A stretch of DNA of 64,000 bases, taken from positions 124,001-188,000 of the forward strand of contig NZ_CP015750.1 of the NCBI RefSeq assembly GCF_001742185.1, read 5' to 3'. The DNA comes from Pectobacterium wasabiae CFBP 3304 (GTDB lineage Bacteria > Pseudomonadota > Gammaproteobacteria > Enterobacterales > Enterobacteriaceae). This document shows positions 33,927-42,810 of this stretch, one piece after another. The notes beneath the pieces were generated by a model. That model was given only the letters and a program-made list of their open reading frames with translations, was not told where the DNA came from and ran no database searches. The translations under genes and the position numbers were made by a program. How positions within the stretch are numbered: the stretch's first letter is position 1; each line of letters opens with the position of its first letter.

Positions 33927-33988
33927 CTTCTGCGATAGTTTTATCGCCCTGCCGCAGAAGTTTTATCGCCCTGTCCCAGAAGCGATAA
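33927..33988. repeat. Operator-like array of GCGATA/TTATCGC motifs
   Basis: Contains a 15-base exact direct repeat AGTTTTATCGCCCTG (33937-33951 and 33959-33973, period 22) and two nested inverted repeats: CTTCTGCG/CGCAGAAG (33927-33934, 33953-33960) and TTATCGC/GCGATAA (33963-33969, 33982-33988). The heptamer thus occurs four times in the order forward, reverse, reverse, forward. It ends about 70 bases before the first cluster gene. Confidence 0.6.
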
Positions 33989-34060
33989 GAGCAGCAAGCA
34001 AGATAGCCAGTGAATTTATTAAGTGACTGAAAAAATTATTTTAATCAACTTTTGATAAAA

Positions 34061-35464
34061 ATGGACATACGGATGAATACAGACACCGGAGCTATATTTA
34101 TATCATTCGATGCGGTTGCCGTATCAGGAATTACCGTTGAAGCACTTAAGATAGCTAAGCTTCTCTCTCAGAAAGGACTAAATGCTTACCTTGACCTAGG
34201 CTATGATATAAAAATAGACAAAGGGATGATGAATAAGCCATACAGTTGGGAAAAAGAAATTTATGAAAATAATGTGACTCTTGTTCGCCTGGATGATATT
34301 CAGAGTATTCCTAATTACACATCCAACTTTATAGAATACTCACACCGTGTTCTTATCAACCAGAAATCTACTGTTTCCTCAAAAGAAGAAAAAAGAATTT
34401 TATGCACTATCGATGAAATTTCTCAACGACTGGCTGAAAAAATCATTCAGCAGTGGGAAAACCTGAATATAGGTTATGTAATCGTCGAGAATGGCACCCT
34501 ACCGGAAAATATCATTTATACCAAAGCACTATATCAAGCTATTGAAGATTACGGAAAGCGCCACCACCTGGGCATGTTTGCTATCTGGCGCGATCATGAC
34601 CTCATGTGGAACAGTGAAAAAACCACAATGAAGTATGGTCGCCCACCTTACCCCTACGCAGTCAAGCCAGTTAAATCCCCCCATATCACCTATGTTACGC
34701 TCAATAACAATCTGAAAAAAAACCTTGAAATCTGGTGCGATAACGAGATAGAAGTCAACGTTAAAAGAAACACCTATGAGTTCAATGACCAGATAAATTA
34801 TACAAACATAAGAGAGCACTTATCCATACGTGATGACGATATCCTTATCGTTCGGACAACCCGAATTATTCCGCAGAAACGTATAGATAGAGATTTTCAT
34901 CTGGTACATGGTCTAAACCAGAGGTTCGCCGAGAACAATATAGATCGTAAAATTTATCTCGTTATTTCTGGAGAACCTAGCGAAAATCGAGATTATTATC
35001 AGGTGTTACTCAACTTATCTGAAGAATTAGCGATAAAGCCAGCCATTAAATTTATCGGTTTGCTGCAACACCGATGCCTTTCAACCCAAAAGCAAGCGTA
35101 CACCATAGAGGATTTATACTACTCCTGCGATTTGGTTTCTTTTCTTACCTCTTGGGATTATGACAGCTATGGCAACCCGATTGGCGAGGCTATTAGCTGC
35201 CAGCGCTGTTACATCACTACCGACTACGAATATTATCAAGAGGTTTACGGGCAATACGGTTTTATTTCCCCCGTGCTCAACATATCAGAGCAGCAAGACA
35301 ATCTACCCGATGATGCATTTATCGATGAGGTCTATAACCTCCTCATTAATAAATCGTTAATGACAGAGATAGCCAACCACAATTATGACATTGGAAAAAA
35401 AGTACTCACTAACAATGTCATTGACATTTTTGACTTAGATTTCTCCGGAGAAACATATGCGTAA
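34061..35464 (+). CDS. Glycosyltransferase, GT4-like (first gene of the undescribed cluster)
   Basis: About 467 residues. The N-terminal domain (AIFISFDAVAVSGITVEALKIAKLL) and the C-terminal domain with VRTTRIIPQKRIDRDFHLVHGL, KIYLVISGEP, KFIGLL and NPIGEAISCQRCYITTDY follow the GT-B plan of retaining GT4 glycosyltransferases; the Glu of PIGEAIS occupies the usual nucleotide-sugar site. Sugar donor and acceptor unknown. Codon use is A+T-rich. The start is uncertain: ATG at 34061 or 34073, as no strong ribosome-binding site is present. It overlaps the next gene by 8 bases (ATGCGTAA), so both are translated together. The repeat array upstream may control it. Confidence 0.8.
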   Translation: MDIRMNTDTGAIFISFDAVAVSGITVEALKIAKLLSQKGLNAYLDLGYDIKIDKGMMNKPYSWEKEIYENNVTLVRLDDIQSIPNYTSNFIEYSHRVLINQKSTVSSKEEKRILCTIDEISQRLAEKIIQQWENLNIGYVIVENGTLPENIIYTKALYQAIEDYGKRHHLGMFAIWRDHDLMWNSEKTTMKYGRPPYPYAVKPVKSPHITYVTLNNNLKKNLEIWCDNEIEVNVKRNTYEFNDQINYTNIREHLSIRDDDILIVRTTRIIPQKRIDRDFHLVHGLNQRFAENNIDRKIYLVISGEPSENRDYYQVLLNLSEELAIKPAIKFIGLLQHRCLSTQKQAYTIEDLYYSCDLVSFLTSWDYDSYGNPIGEAISCQRCYITTDYEYYQEVYGQYGFISPVLNISEQQDNLPDDAFIDEVYNLLINKSLMTEIANHNYDIGKKVLTNNVIDIFDLDFSGETYA

Positions 35465-36734
35465 TGATATTTTTGTTTCCGTTGTACTCCCAGTTTACAA
35501 CGAAAGTGATAGTATTGATCAGGCTCTTCTTTCACTACTCTATCAAAAAACACATAACAACCTGATTACGCCTGACACCTATGAGTTAATCATTGTCGAC
35601 AACAATTCCACAGATGATTCCATTAATAAAATTAATGATTTTAAAGTGCACCACCCATATCTTGATATACATGTCATCAAAGAAACAATTCAGGGTGTTT
35701 CATCTGCTAGAAAACGAGGTATGGACTACGCCTCTCTACGCTCAAAAGCCAGAGATGCTCGTTTAGGCGTGAACAAGAAGCACTATATTGCTTCGGCTGA
35801 CGCCGATTGCATCGTAGATCCTTACTGGTTGCATGCATTAATAGAAAAAATGGTGCAAGAAAATGGGGATTTAGGAACGTGTAATTACTATTACAACGAG
35901 GACGCTTTCCTCAATCGCCCGAATCTCTTACGAGAAATACAAAAAACATTACGCTGTCGTGATATGTCTTTCTCGCTATTTGGCGGCTTTCCTGACGGCA
36001 AAGGCTTTGCGGTCGAACGCACGCTCTATGACAACGTAGGCGGGATAGAGATTTTTTATCAGCTCGATAATAGGCGATTTGTGGAACACCTTTCCGATGA
36101 CTGGGACTTTGGGATCCGCGTCATCGCTTGGGGTGGAAAGCCGGTTTACGCCAGAGATTCCAAAGTAGAAATTAACAGCCGCCGCGTGGATACCATTCTC
36201 GAGGATGTGATCACCGGTATTGCCTACGGACAGGATGGCATCATCGTCATGAAAGACGTGCGGCCAGAAACAAAAAAGCAAAAGGCTATGCTGAGAGATA
36301 CCACGCCTCAACAATCACAACAGGCTTGGGACTACTCGATTAAAGATTATGTTCCTAAAAATATCGTACTGCCCGCGCTGCTAAACCCAACGATATTACT
36401 GGACAACCGCGCAGTACGTGAATTTTTTACCGAATCGGTAGCCGAGCGCCTCTACCAGAGGATTCATGAAATCAAGCATGACAGCCGTATTATCGATTTC
36501 AAACCCATTCATTCTTATAAAACACCCGCCTACCGACTTTACTTCGAATTCCGGGAAGAGATTTTCAGCGCCATGCGCCATGCTGTTGGCGAGGATATCG
36601 GCTTTCCACCACCACTCCCCGAGAGTTTTGACGTCATCGCTCCCGAAGACTTTGAACGATTTGTTTACTACTTCTGTGAAGATCGCGAATCCGGAGAGGC
36701 GCATAACTATTTCGCCAACGGAGGGGTGTTCTGA
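35457..36734 (+). CDS. Glycosyltransferase family 2 protein
   Basis: A 425-residue protein with the GT-A fold of family 2: SVVLPVYNESDSIDQALLSL at the N-terminus, IIVDNNSTDDS for nucleotide binding and the metal-binding Asp115-Ala-Asp117 in ASADADCIVDPYW. The later DDWDFGIRVIAWG supplies the catalytic Asp region. The C-terminal 150 residues are unlike common GT2 proteins. No membrane segment, so it is soluble or peripheral. It overlaps the GT4-like gene at the front and the radical SAM gene (TGATG) at the end, so the three are a tight translational unit. Confidence 0.88.
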   Translation: MRNDIFVSVVLPVYNESDSIDQALLSLLYQKTHNNLITPDTYELIIVDNNSTDDSINKINDFKVHHPYLDIHVIKETIQGVSSARKRGMDYASLRSKARDARLGVNKKHYIASADADCIVDPYWLHALIEKMVQENGDLGTCNYYYNEDAFLNRPNLLREIQKTLRCRDMSFSLFGGFPDGKGFAVERTLYDNVGGIEIFYQLDNRRFVEHLSDDWDFGIRVIAWGGKPVYARDSKVEINSRRVDTILEDVITGIAYGQDGIIVMKDVRPETKKQKAMLRDTTPQQSQQAWDYSIKDYVPKNIVLPALLNPTILLDNRAVREFFTESVAERLYQRIHEIKHDSRIIDFKPIHSYKTPAYRLYFEFREEIFSAMRHAVGEDIGFPPPLPESFDVIAPEDFERFVYYFCEDRESGEAHNYFANGGVF

Positions 36735-38179
36735 TGAATCATGCCGCCTTAGCATCCTTAAACGAAATAGATCCGAACTATCCGATACCGCGCGTGTATG
36801 ATTTTCTCTCTCGATCAGAGAATAGCGATTTTCTAGATTATGTGTTTAAAGATCCTTTTGGTTGTCACATTTTTCCCGGCGACATAACCGATCATCCTCT
36901 TGATACTTTTTTCCATAATATGGAAACTGAAATAAAGCAGGCTAAGCAGATCCATCTGTGGGCCTATATTCCCACTTGCCGTTACCGCTGCCATTTCTGC
37001 CAATTTCCTACCGTTTTGCTTAACCCAAAGGCAGCATCGGCAGAAGCAGTGTTCCGCGACATCGTTGATTACAATATTAAAGAAGCAACCATGTGGCTGC
37101 AGAATATCCCCAGCCTTGCACAGGCTGAAGTGGGTGAATTCAATATTTTCGGCGGTACCCCTTCGCTACTTCCTGCACCAGAACTGCGCCGCTTGATGGA
37201 TTTTTACCAAAGCCATTTTAATTTTTCGGCAGCGTCGATGCGTTTCGAAGGTGAACCTGGCACGCTGACTAAAAATTATCTGCAGTTATTAAAAGAGCTT
37301 GGTTTTTCCAAAATCAGCTTCGGCGCACAATCGTTCAATGACCAAATTATCCATGCCTGTGGCCGTCAGCATTCCGCACAGGAGTGTGTGGAGACGCTCT
37401 ACAACGCCAGAGACGTCGGCTTCGATTGGGTCAGTATGGATCTGATCTATGGCATGCTGGGGCAACACGTTGATGATGTGAAATACGACATGGAAAAAGC
37501 GCTGGAATTAGCACTTTCGCATGTCGTTTGTACCAAGCTACACATGGAAGAATTCATGAAAACGCGGACTGGCGTTTCGGGAGAACGCGAAAGTCTGTGG
37601 CAAAAGAAAGGGCTTATCGACATTAATAGCATGAGCTTCCCTGGGTTAGGGATGCAATATCAAATGCGCGAAGTGGTCGAAAAGTATCTCTCTCCCCGCT
37701 ATCTCGAGCACCCCACCATGTACTTTCATCAGGTCAATCAGCCGCCAGAAAAATGGAAGGGATTAATCACCGATCTCACCCAACAGTACCCAGAAGTGGC
37801 GATAGGTCTTGGCGGCAGCTCGAAGTGTACCCGAGCAGAAGCGGTCAACATCACGGGATACAAAAAATATAAGGACGCGTTGGATCAGAACCGACTGCCC
37901 ATTGAAGAAAGCCGAGGATTCACCCCACTGCAACGGGAAGTGAATGCTTTCAAGATGGCGCTCTCAACGCTCATTCCCGTCGATGACAACATCTTCAAAC
38001 AGCGTTTTGCAGGACGTAGCTTTTTCGATAACGTCATTATCAATCGAACACTCAACATACTGGTTCAGAAGGAATTGGTCACCATTGATGCTGGTGTCAT
38101 CACCCTGACGGCCAATGGCGTAACGCTGGTAGAAGCGATAATTAACACGCAGTTCGTTCACTCTCCGGAGAAGGAGTAA
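36734..38179 (+). CDS. HemN-like radical SAM enzyme of unknown substrate
   Basis: A 481-residue radical SAM protein. The cluster ligands are Cys82, Cys86 and Cys89 in IPTCRYRCHFCQF; the GGTPS SAM motif and the segment GFSKISFGAQSFND, with a HemN-type C-terminal domain (about residues 360-480, including LNILVQKELVTIDAGVITLT, like the winged helix of HemN/HemW). HemN homologues include coproporphyrinogen dehydrogenase, HemW, ChuW and class C radical SAM methyltransferases. Position between two glycosyltransferases and an exporter argues for a modifying enzyme in natural-product synthesis rather than haem synthesis (inference). It is quite different from the ChuW encoded at 24965-26278. Five bases separate it from the next gene. 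Confidence 0.88.
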   Translation: MNHAALASLNEIDPNYPIPRVYDFLSRSENSDFLDYVFKDPFGCHIFPGDITDHPLDTFFHNMETEIKQAKQIHLWAYIPTCRYRCHFCQFPTVLLNPKAASAEAVFRDIVDYNIKEATMWLQNIPSLAQAEVGEFNIFGGTPSLLPAPELRRLMDFYQSHFNFSAASMRFEGEPGTLTKNYLQLLKELGFSKISFGAQSFNDQIIHACGRQHSAQECVETLYNARDVGFDWVSMDLIYGMLGQHVDDVKYDMEKALELALSHVVCTKLHMEEFMKTRTGVSGERESLWQKKGLIDINSMSFPGLGMQYQMREVVEKYLSPRYLEHPTMYFHQVNQPPEKWKGLITDLTQQYPEVAIGLGGSSKCTRAEAVNITGYKKYKDALDQNRLPIEESRGFTPLQREVNAFKMALSTLIPVDDNIFKQRFAGRSFFDNVIINRTLNILVQKELVTIDAGVITLTANGVTLVEAIINTQFVHSPEKE

Positions 38180-38184
38180 GCTTA

Positions 38185-38991
38185 ATGATGCACTCTTCCC
38201 CCCCGCACGCTCCCGTTTTTAGTCTGTACTACATCGCGATCGATACTGAGGCTGGCGTATTACCGGAAAAATTTGAAGCATTTGTGCGCCAAAAAGGCGT
38301 ACATATTCCCTGTTATCCCGGCTGGAACTGGACGCTGCTGCGCGGTTTGCGTGGCGAACGAACTGGGCAATATCTGATGCTGTTTGAAATCGACAGCGCT
38401 ACGCAACGCGACCGCTATCTGTCCGCAGATGGCAACCAGACTGTGCTGGCACGTCAGTTCTGGCAAGAGAACGCAGATGCGTTGGATATCATTCGTGAAT
38501 GGCGGAAATTCGGCACGTTTAGCGAACTGCCAACGTTATATACCGATTATCGCCTACTGGCAGAAAACAAAGACAGTACCGTGCCTTATGGACCACGTTA
38601 TCAGGACGTATCTGGGCGCCCCCCTATCGCACGAGTTATTGGTATCCATAACCTTGCATTACGTCCCGATGTTCAAGCCGAGACGTTCGAAACCTTTATC
38701 GCGCAGAACCACCATCGCATTGTCGATTACCCCGATTGGAAATTCCGCCTGCTGAAAGGCGAGCGAGGGAACCGTCTGGATCAATATGTGGTGTTGATGG
38801 AGATAGCAAGTCTGGACGCGCTCAATACCTTCTACCCCGAGGCGGATATCGCAACCAAAGAAGCGGCCATGTTTGCTAAAGCACATCGGGATACTAAACA
38901 AATGTATGAAGAGTGGAAACAACTCGCTTCTTTCTCAGGTTCGCCACAGGTTTATACCGATTATCTGGCCATCGCGCAAAGCCTACGGTAG
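38185..38991 (+). CDS. Two-domain protein of unknown function, cluster paralogue A
   Basis: A 268-residue soluble protein made of two similar halves. Residues 12-75 (FSLYYIAIDTEAGV.. through YPGWNWTLLRGLRGERTGQYLMLFEI) repeat as about 152-220 (VIGIHNLALRPDV.. through YPDWKFRLLKGERGNRLDQYVVLMEI). Each half reads like a beta-alpha-beta ferredoxin-like unit with a KFEAF-type helix, so a dimeric alpha-beta barrel fold formed within one chain is plausible (inference). Both halves end in YTDYxxxA. I know no named family. AAGGAG lies 8 bases before the ATG, just after the radical SAM stop. A homologue of similar length lies at 40349-41146. It may bind or modify the cluster product. Confidence 0.75.
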   Translation: MMHSSPPHAPVFSLYYIAIDTEAGVLPEKFEAFVRQKGVHIPCYPGWNWTLLRGLRGERTGQYLMLFEIDSATQRDRYLSADGNQTVLARQFWQENADALDIIREWRKFGTFSELPTLYTDYRLLAENKDSTVPYGPRYQDVSGRPPIARVIGIHNLALRPDVQAETFETFIAQNHHRIVDYPDWKFRLLKGERGNRLDQYVVLMEIASLDALNTFYPEADIATKEAAMFAKAHRDTKQMYEEWKQLASFSGSPQVYTDYLAIAQSLR

Positions 38992-39096
38992 CGCGATGCA
39001 TTGAACTTCACATTTCATTTTAAGGACGCTCACACAGCAACCGCTTAATAACGAGAAAAGGCAAATGGGGTTAAGCATGAGAAAAGGAACACCATT

Positions 39097-40260
39097 GTGA
39101 ATACGGATTTATCCCGTCCCCATACAACATCAAATATCCGGGCGCAGCATTCAACCCGTGGGATCTTTTTTATGGCGGGTCTGGGGATGTCAGCATGGGC
39201 CCCGCTGATCCCTTTTGCCAAATCCCATCTCAATATTGATGACGGTACACTGGGGCTACTGTTATTTTGCATCGCCGCAGGGTCAATGGCGGTAATGCCA
39301 TTGACCGGCCGCTTAATCGTAAAATTTGGCTGTAAGGCGTTAATTATCACCTCCGCAATCGTTTTTTGCATAGTGCTTCCCGTCATCGTATCCGCCACCA
39401 CGCTCATGGGAATGGGAGCGGCGTTGTTCGTTTTTGGTGCGGTAAACGGCCTGCTTGATGTAACAATGAATGCACAAGCTGTCGTTGTTGAGCGAGAAAG
39501 CCAGCAGGCAAAAATGTCTGGCTTCCACGGTTTTTACAGCATTGGCAGCATCGCTGGCGCGGGGTGTATGAGCCTACTGTTATGGTTCGGTGCCACGCCA
39601 GAGCAGTCTATTTGGCTGATTATATTGTTTATTATTCTTATCATTGTCACAACATCGGCGCATTTGTTGGCGAAATTAACCCAGAGTGTGCCGTCATCCT
39701 ATGGCACGCTACAAGCGCTTTCGCACCCCAAACTGCTAGTTATTGCGCTCATCTGTTTTTTCATCTTTTTAATCGAAGGAGCCATGCTCGACTGGTCTGC
39801 TGTTTTTCTACATACGGAACGCGGTATGGAAAAAAGCATGGCGGGTTTTGGTTATACATTTTATTCCATCGCCGTAGCTCTGGGCCGATTGTACGGCGAT
39901 CGCCTCATCAATGTCGTTGGCAGGCTGCGCATACTGGCTCTGGGATGTCTATCCGCAGCCATCGGACTTGTGATCATTGTCTCCACGGATGTCACGTTTT
40001 TTTCTTTGGCTGGGTTTATGCTGGCAGGCATCGGCCTGTCCAACATTATTCCCCTCCTATTTACCTCTGCGGGAAATCAACCCAATGTGCCCACTCACGT
40101 GGCCATTCCAACCGTGACGTTTGTCGGGTATTCGGGATTATTAAGCGGGCCAGCGCTGATCGGGGGAATTTCTCACCACTTCAGCCTGACGGTAGCATTT
40201 AGTGCAGGGGTTGTGATCCTACTACTGATCGGCGTTTTTGCCCGCACGATTACACGTTGA
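39097..40260 (+). CDS. MFS transporter, YbjJ-like, probable product exporter
   Basis: A 387-residue major facilitator protein with about 12 membrane segments, beginning RGIFFMAGLGMSAWAPLIPFAKSHLNIDDGTLG and carrying the loop 2-3 motif TGRLIVKFGCK. Its nearest known type is the YbjJ group of the MFS. It starts at a GTG with AAGGA at 8 bases. It lies between the two paralogous two-domain genes and points the same way, so it probably moves the cluster product or its precursor across the inner membrane (inference). The direction of transport is not visible in the sequence. Confidence 0.87.
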   Translation: MNTDLSRPHTTSNIRAQHSTRGIFFMAGLGMSAWAPLIPFAKSHLNIDDGTLGLLLFCIAAGSMAVMPLTGRLIVKFGCKALIITSAIVFCIVLPVIVSATTLMGMGAALFVFGAVNGLLDVTMNAQAVVVERESQQAKMSGFHGFYSIGSIAGAGCMSLLLWFGATPEQSIWLIILFIILIIVTTSAHLLAKLTQSVPSSYGTLQALSHPKLLVIALICFFIFLIEGAMLDWSAVFLHTERGMEKSMAGFGYTFYSIAVALGRLYGDRLINVVGRLRILALGCLSAAIGLVIIVSTDVTFFSLAGFMLAGIGLSNIIPLLFTSAGNQPNVPTHVAIPTVTFVGYSGLLSGPALIGGISHHFSLTVAFSAGVVILLLIGVFARTITR

Positions 40261-40348
40261 GGTCCTACGGCTTTTTTCTTACCACTCGTTGATGACTCAA
40301 GAATTTTAATTTCTCACAACGTTATTTATTCATTACATGGAGCTATAC

Positions 40349-41146
40349 ATGCCTCAATTAGCCAATCCAGTTTTTAGCCTGTACTACACAGGCCTCAATT
40401 TGAAAAAAGGCATTACAGCCCAGCATTTCGAACATTTTGCCCGACAGCATGGCGTAAAGATCCCTGCGTATCCGAGGTGGCGCTGGTCGCTACTAAAAGG
40501 GCTGCGCGGGGAAAGAGAGAATCAGTACATGATGCTGTATGAAGCGCCTGATGCAGAGCAGTACGCACGTTATATCGATAGCCATGGCGAGAAGACCGAT
40601 GAAGCGAATGCATTCTGGCAGCAACACCCCGAAGCGCTTATGCTGATTGACGAATGGAAAACATTCGCCACATACCCTGAGCCCCCAACTATCTTCTCGT
40701 ACTTCTCACTGATCGCAGAAAATACTCATAGTTCATTACCCGAAGGGCCAAACTACCAGACCACATCTGGCCAGGAAAACGTTGCGCGCGTGGTAGGTAT
40801 CCATAATCTGGCATTGCGATCAGGCGTAGCACCAGAAACCTTTGAAAAATTCATTAACGACAATATTCATCGCGTGGAGGACTACCCTGGTTGGAAATTC
40901 CATATGTTAAAAGGCCAGGGAGGTAACCGTCTCGATCAGTACGTCGTAATGTTGGAAATCGAAAGTCTGGCATCCCTCAATTCTTTTCATCCAGAACTCG
41001 ATGTTTCGACAGAAAAAGCGCTGGCTTTTGTACGCGAACATGCCGACACAGAACGCATGTATGACGAATGGCGAACACTTGCCTCGTTCTCCGGCGCGCC
41101 ACAAATCTACACCGACTATATTACGATTGCAGGCCACGGACTATGA
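40349..41146 (+). CDS. Two-domain protein of unknown function, cluster paralogue B
   Basis: A 265-residue paralogue of the protein encoded at 38185-38991, sharing the layout of two repeated halves. It has the motifs FSLYYTGLNLKKGI, YPRWRWSLLKGLRGERENQYMMLYE, VVGIHNLALRSGV, YPGWKFHMLKGQGGNRLDQYVVMLE and the ending FSGAPQIYTDYITIA. The two diverge most in the linkers. ATG 40349 is preferred, as GGAG lies 6 bases before it; ATG 40337 is also in frame. The gene is separated from the MFS gene by about 90 bases and may have its own promoter. The pair arose by duplication with the MFS gene between them, or was separated by its insertion. Confidence 0.75.
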   Translation: MPQLANPVFSLYYTGLNLKKGITAQHFEHFARQHGVKIPAYPRWRWSLLKGLRGERENQYMMLYEAPDAEQYARYIDSHGEKTDEANAFWQQHPEALMLIDEWKTFATYPEPPTIFSYFSLIAENTHSSLPEGPNYQTTSGQENVARVVGIHNLALRSGVAPETFEKFINDNIHRVEDYPGWKFHMLKGQGGNRLDQYVVMLEIESLASLNSFHPELDVSTEKALAFVREHADTERMYDEWRTLASFSGAPQIYTDYITIAGHGL

Positions 41147-41326
41147 CTTAAACTAGTATCTGAACCTTCCGACTTTTTTGGAGGTATTCAGCCCCAGACT
41201 TTTAGACACGAGATCTTTTCCGATCATCCACTTCTCTCGGGAAATCAGTTGCAATCAAAAAATGTCGTTACTTGATCATTGCTGCTTGGTTAGGCTTCTT
41301 AAGCCTAAAGTAAAAAGGACATGGCT

Positions 41327-42745
41327 ATGAGTAAAGTTAAGCAACAGGATATTGACCGTCTGATCGAGCTAGTCGGCGGGCGTGAGAACATTGCGGCGGT
41401 CACGCACTGCATCACTCGCCTGCGCTTCGTCTTGCACGATGCTTCTAAGGCGCATCCCAAAAACATTGAAGAAATGCGTATGGTGAAAGGCTGCTTCACG
41501 AATGCCGGACAATTTCAGGTCGTGATCGGCACTGACGTAGACGAGTATTATAAGGCGCTGCTTGCCACCACGGGCAAAGGCGAGATTAATAAGGAAGAAG
41601 CCAAAGTCGCCGCCCGCCAGAATATGAGTTGGTTTGAACGCAGTATTTCACATTTTGCCGAGATCTTTTTCCCACTGCTCCCTGCGCTCATCAGCGGAGG
41701 CTTGATCCTCGGGGCGCGTAACGTTATCGGCGACATCCCGATGCGCGACGGGCAAACGCTGGTACAACTCTACCCAACCTGGCAAACCGTCTATGATTTC
41801 CTCTGGTTATTGGGCGAAGCCATCTTCTTCTACCTCCCGGTTGCCGTTTGCTGGTCAACCGTGCGTAAAATAGGGGGTACGCCCATCCTCGGCATCGTAC
41901 TGGGTATCACGCTGGTGTCGCCGCAGTTGATGAATGCCTACCTTATCGGCCAACAAACACCAGAAGTGTGGAATTTTGGCTGGTTCACAATTGAGAAGAT
42001 AGGCTATCAGGCACAGGTTATCCCTTCCGTATTGGCTGGGATGGCGTTAGCACTGATCGAAACACGGCTGAAAAAAATCGTGCCGGATTACCTCTATCTG
42101 GTGGTTGTACCTGTAACATCGCTCATTCTGGCCGTTTTCCTGGCACATACATTGATTGGCCCGTTTGGTCGCATGATTGGCGATGGCGTCGCCTGGGCCG
42201 TTAAAGCGGTCATGACAGGCAGCTTCGCCCCCGTTGGGGCTGCGCTATTCGGATTTCTGTATGCGCCGTTGGTCATCACCGGCGTGCACCAAACCACGCT
42301 GGCGATTGATATGCAGATGATTCAGAGTATGGGAGGCACGCCCGTCTGGCCACTCATTGCGCTGTCCAACATTGCACAGGCTTCTGCCGTCGTCGGAGTC
42401 ATTCTCGTCAGCCGGAAAGCAAACGAACGAGAGATTTCTGTCCCCGCGGCAATCTCAGCCTTTCTTGGCGTGACCGAACCGGCCATGTACGGGATTAACC
42501 TGAAATACCGCTTTCCAATGCTATGCGCCATGATCGGCTCCGCTGCCGCCGCACTTATTTGCGGCCTGTACGGCGTAACCGCAAATGGTATCGGCGTGGG
42601 AGGACTGCCGGGCATTCTCTCCATCAAGCCGCAGTTTTGGGGGATCTTCGCCATCGCTATGCTGGTTGCTGCCGTCATTCCAATTATGCTGACATCGCTG
42701 GTCTATAAGCGCAAAATCCGCAATGGCACGCTAGAATCCGTATAG
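41327..42745 (+). CDS. treB: PTS trehalose-specific EIIBC component
   Basis: Imports trehalose and phosphorylates it to trehalose-6-phosphate. The EIIB domain (residues 1-80) has the phosphorylated Cys28 in VTHCITRLRF; the EIIC domain (about 100-470) has ten or so membrane segments with family blocks FFPLLPALISGGLI, GTPILGIVLG and GVTEPAMYGINLKYRFPM. At 472 residues it equals E. coli TreB. ATG 41327 has AAGGA at 7 bases; 41321 is too close. It lacks a EIIA domain, so EIIA-Glc of the host should supply phosphate. The treC gene follows; treR is not upstream, where the cluster ends. Confidence 0.96.
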   Translation: MSKVKQQDIDRLIELVGGRENIAAVTHCITRLRFVLHDASKAHPKNIEEMRMVKGCFTNAGQFQVVIGTDVDEYYKALLATTGKGEINKEEAKVAARQNMSWFERSISHFAEIFFPLLPALISGGLILGARNVIGDIPMRDGQTLVQLYPTWQTVYDFLWLLGEAIFFYLPVAVCWSTVRKIGGTPILGIVLGITLVSPQLMNAYLIGQQTPEVWNFGWFTIEKIGYQAQVIPSVLAGMALALIETRLKKIVPDYLYLVVVPVTSLILAVFLAHTLIGPFGRMIGDGVAWAVKAVMTGSFAPVGAALFGFLYAPLVITGVHQTTLAIDMQMIQSMGGTPVWPLIALSNIAQASAVVGVILVSRKANEREISVPAAISAFLGVTEPAMYGINLKYRFPMLCAMIGSAAAALICGLYGVTANGIGVGGLPGILSIKPQFWGIFAIAMLVAAVIPIMLTSLVYKRKIRNGTLESV

Positions 42746-42810
42746 CCGTCTCAATATCTATTCAGCCACGTCTGTTGAGCCGTGGCTATATCGCTACAGG
42801 AGGATTTTTC

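Noticed and set aside
36734..38179. Radical SAM gene as hemN or chuW
   Set aside because: The cluster setting and distinct N-terminus do not fit haem metabolism, and a proper chuW is present at 24965-26278.
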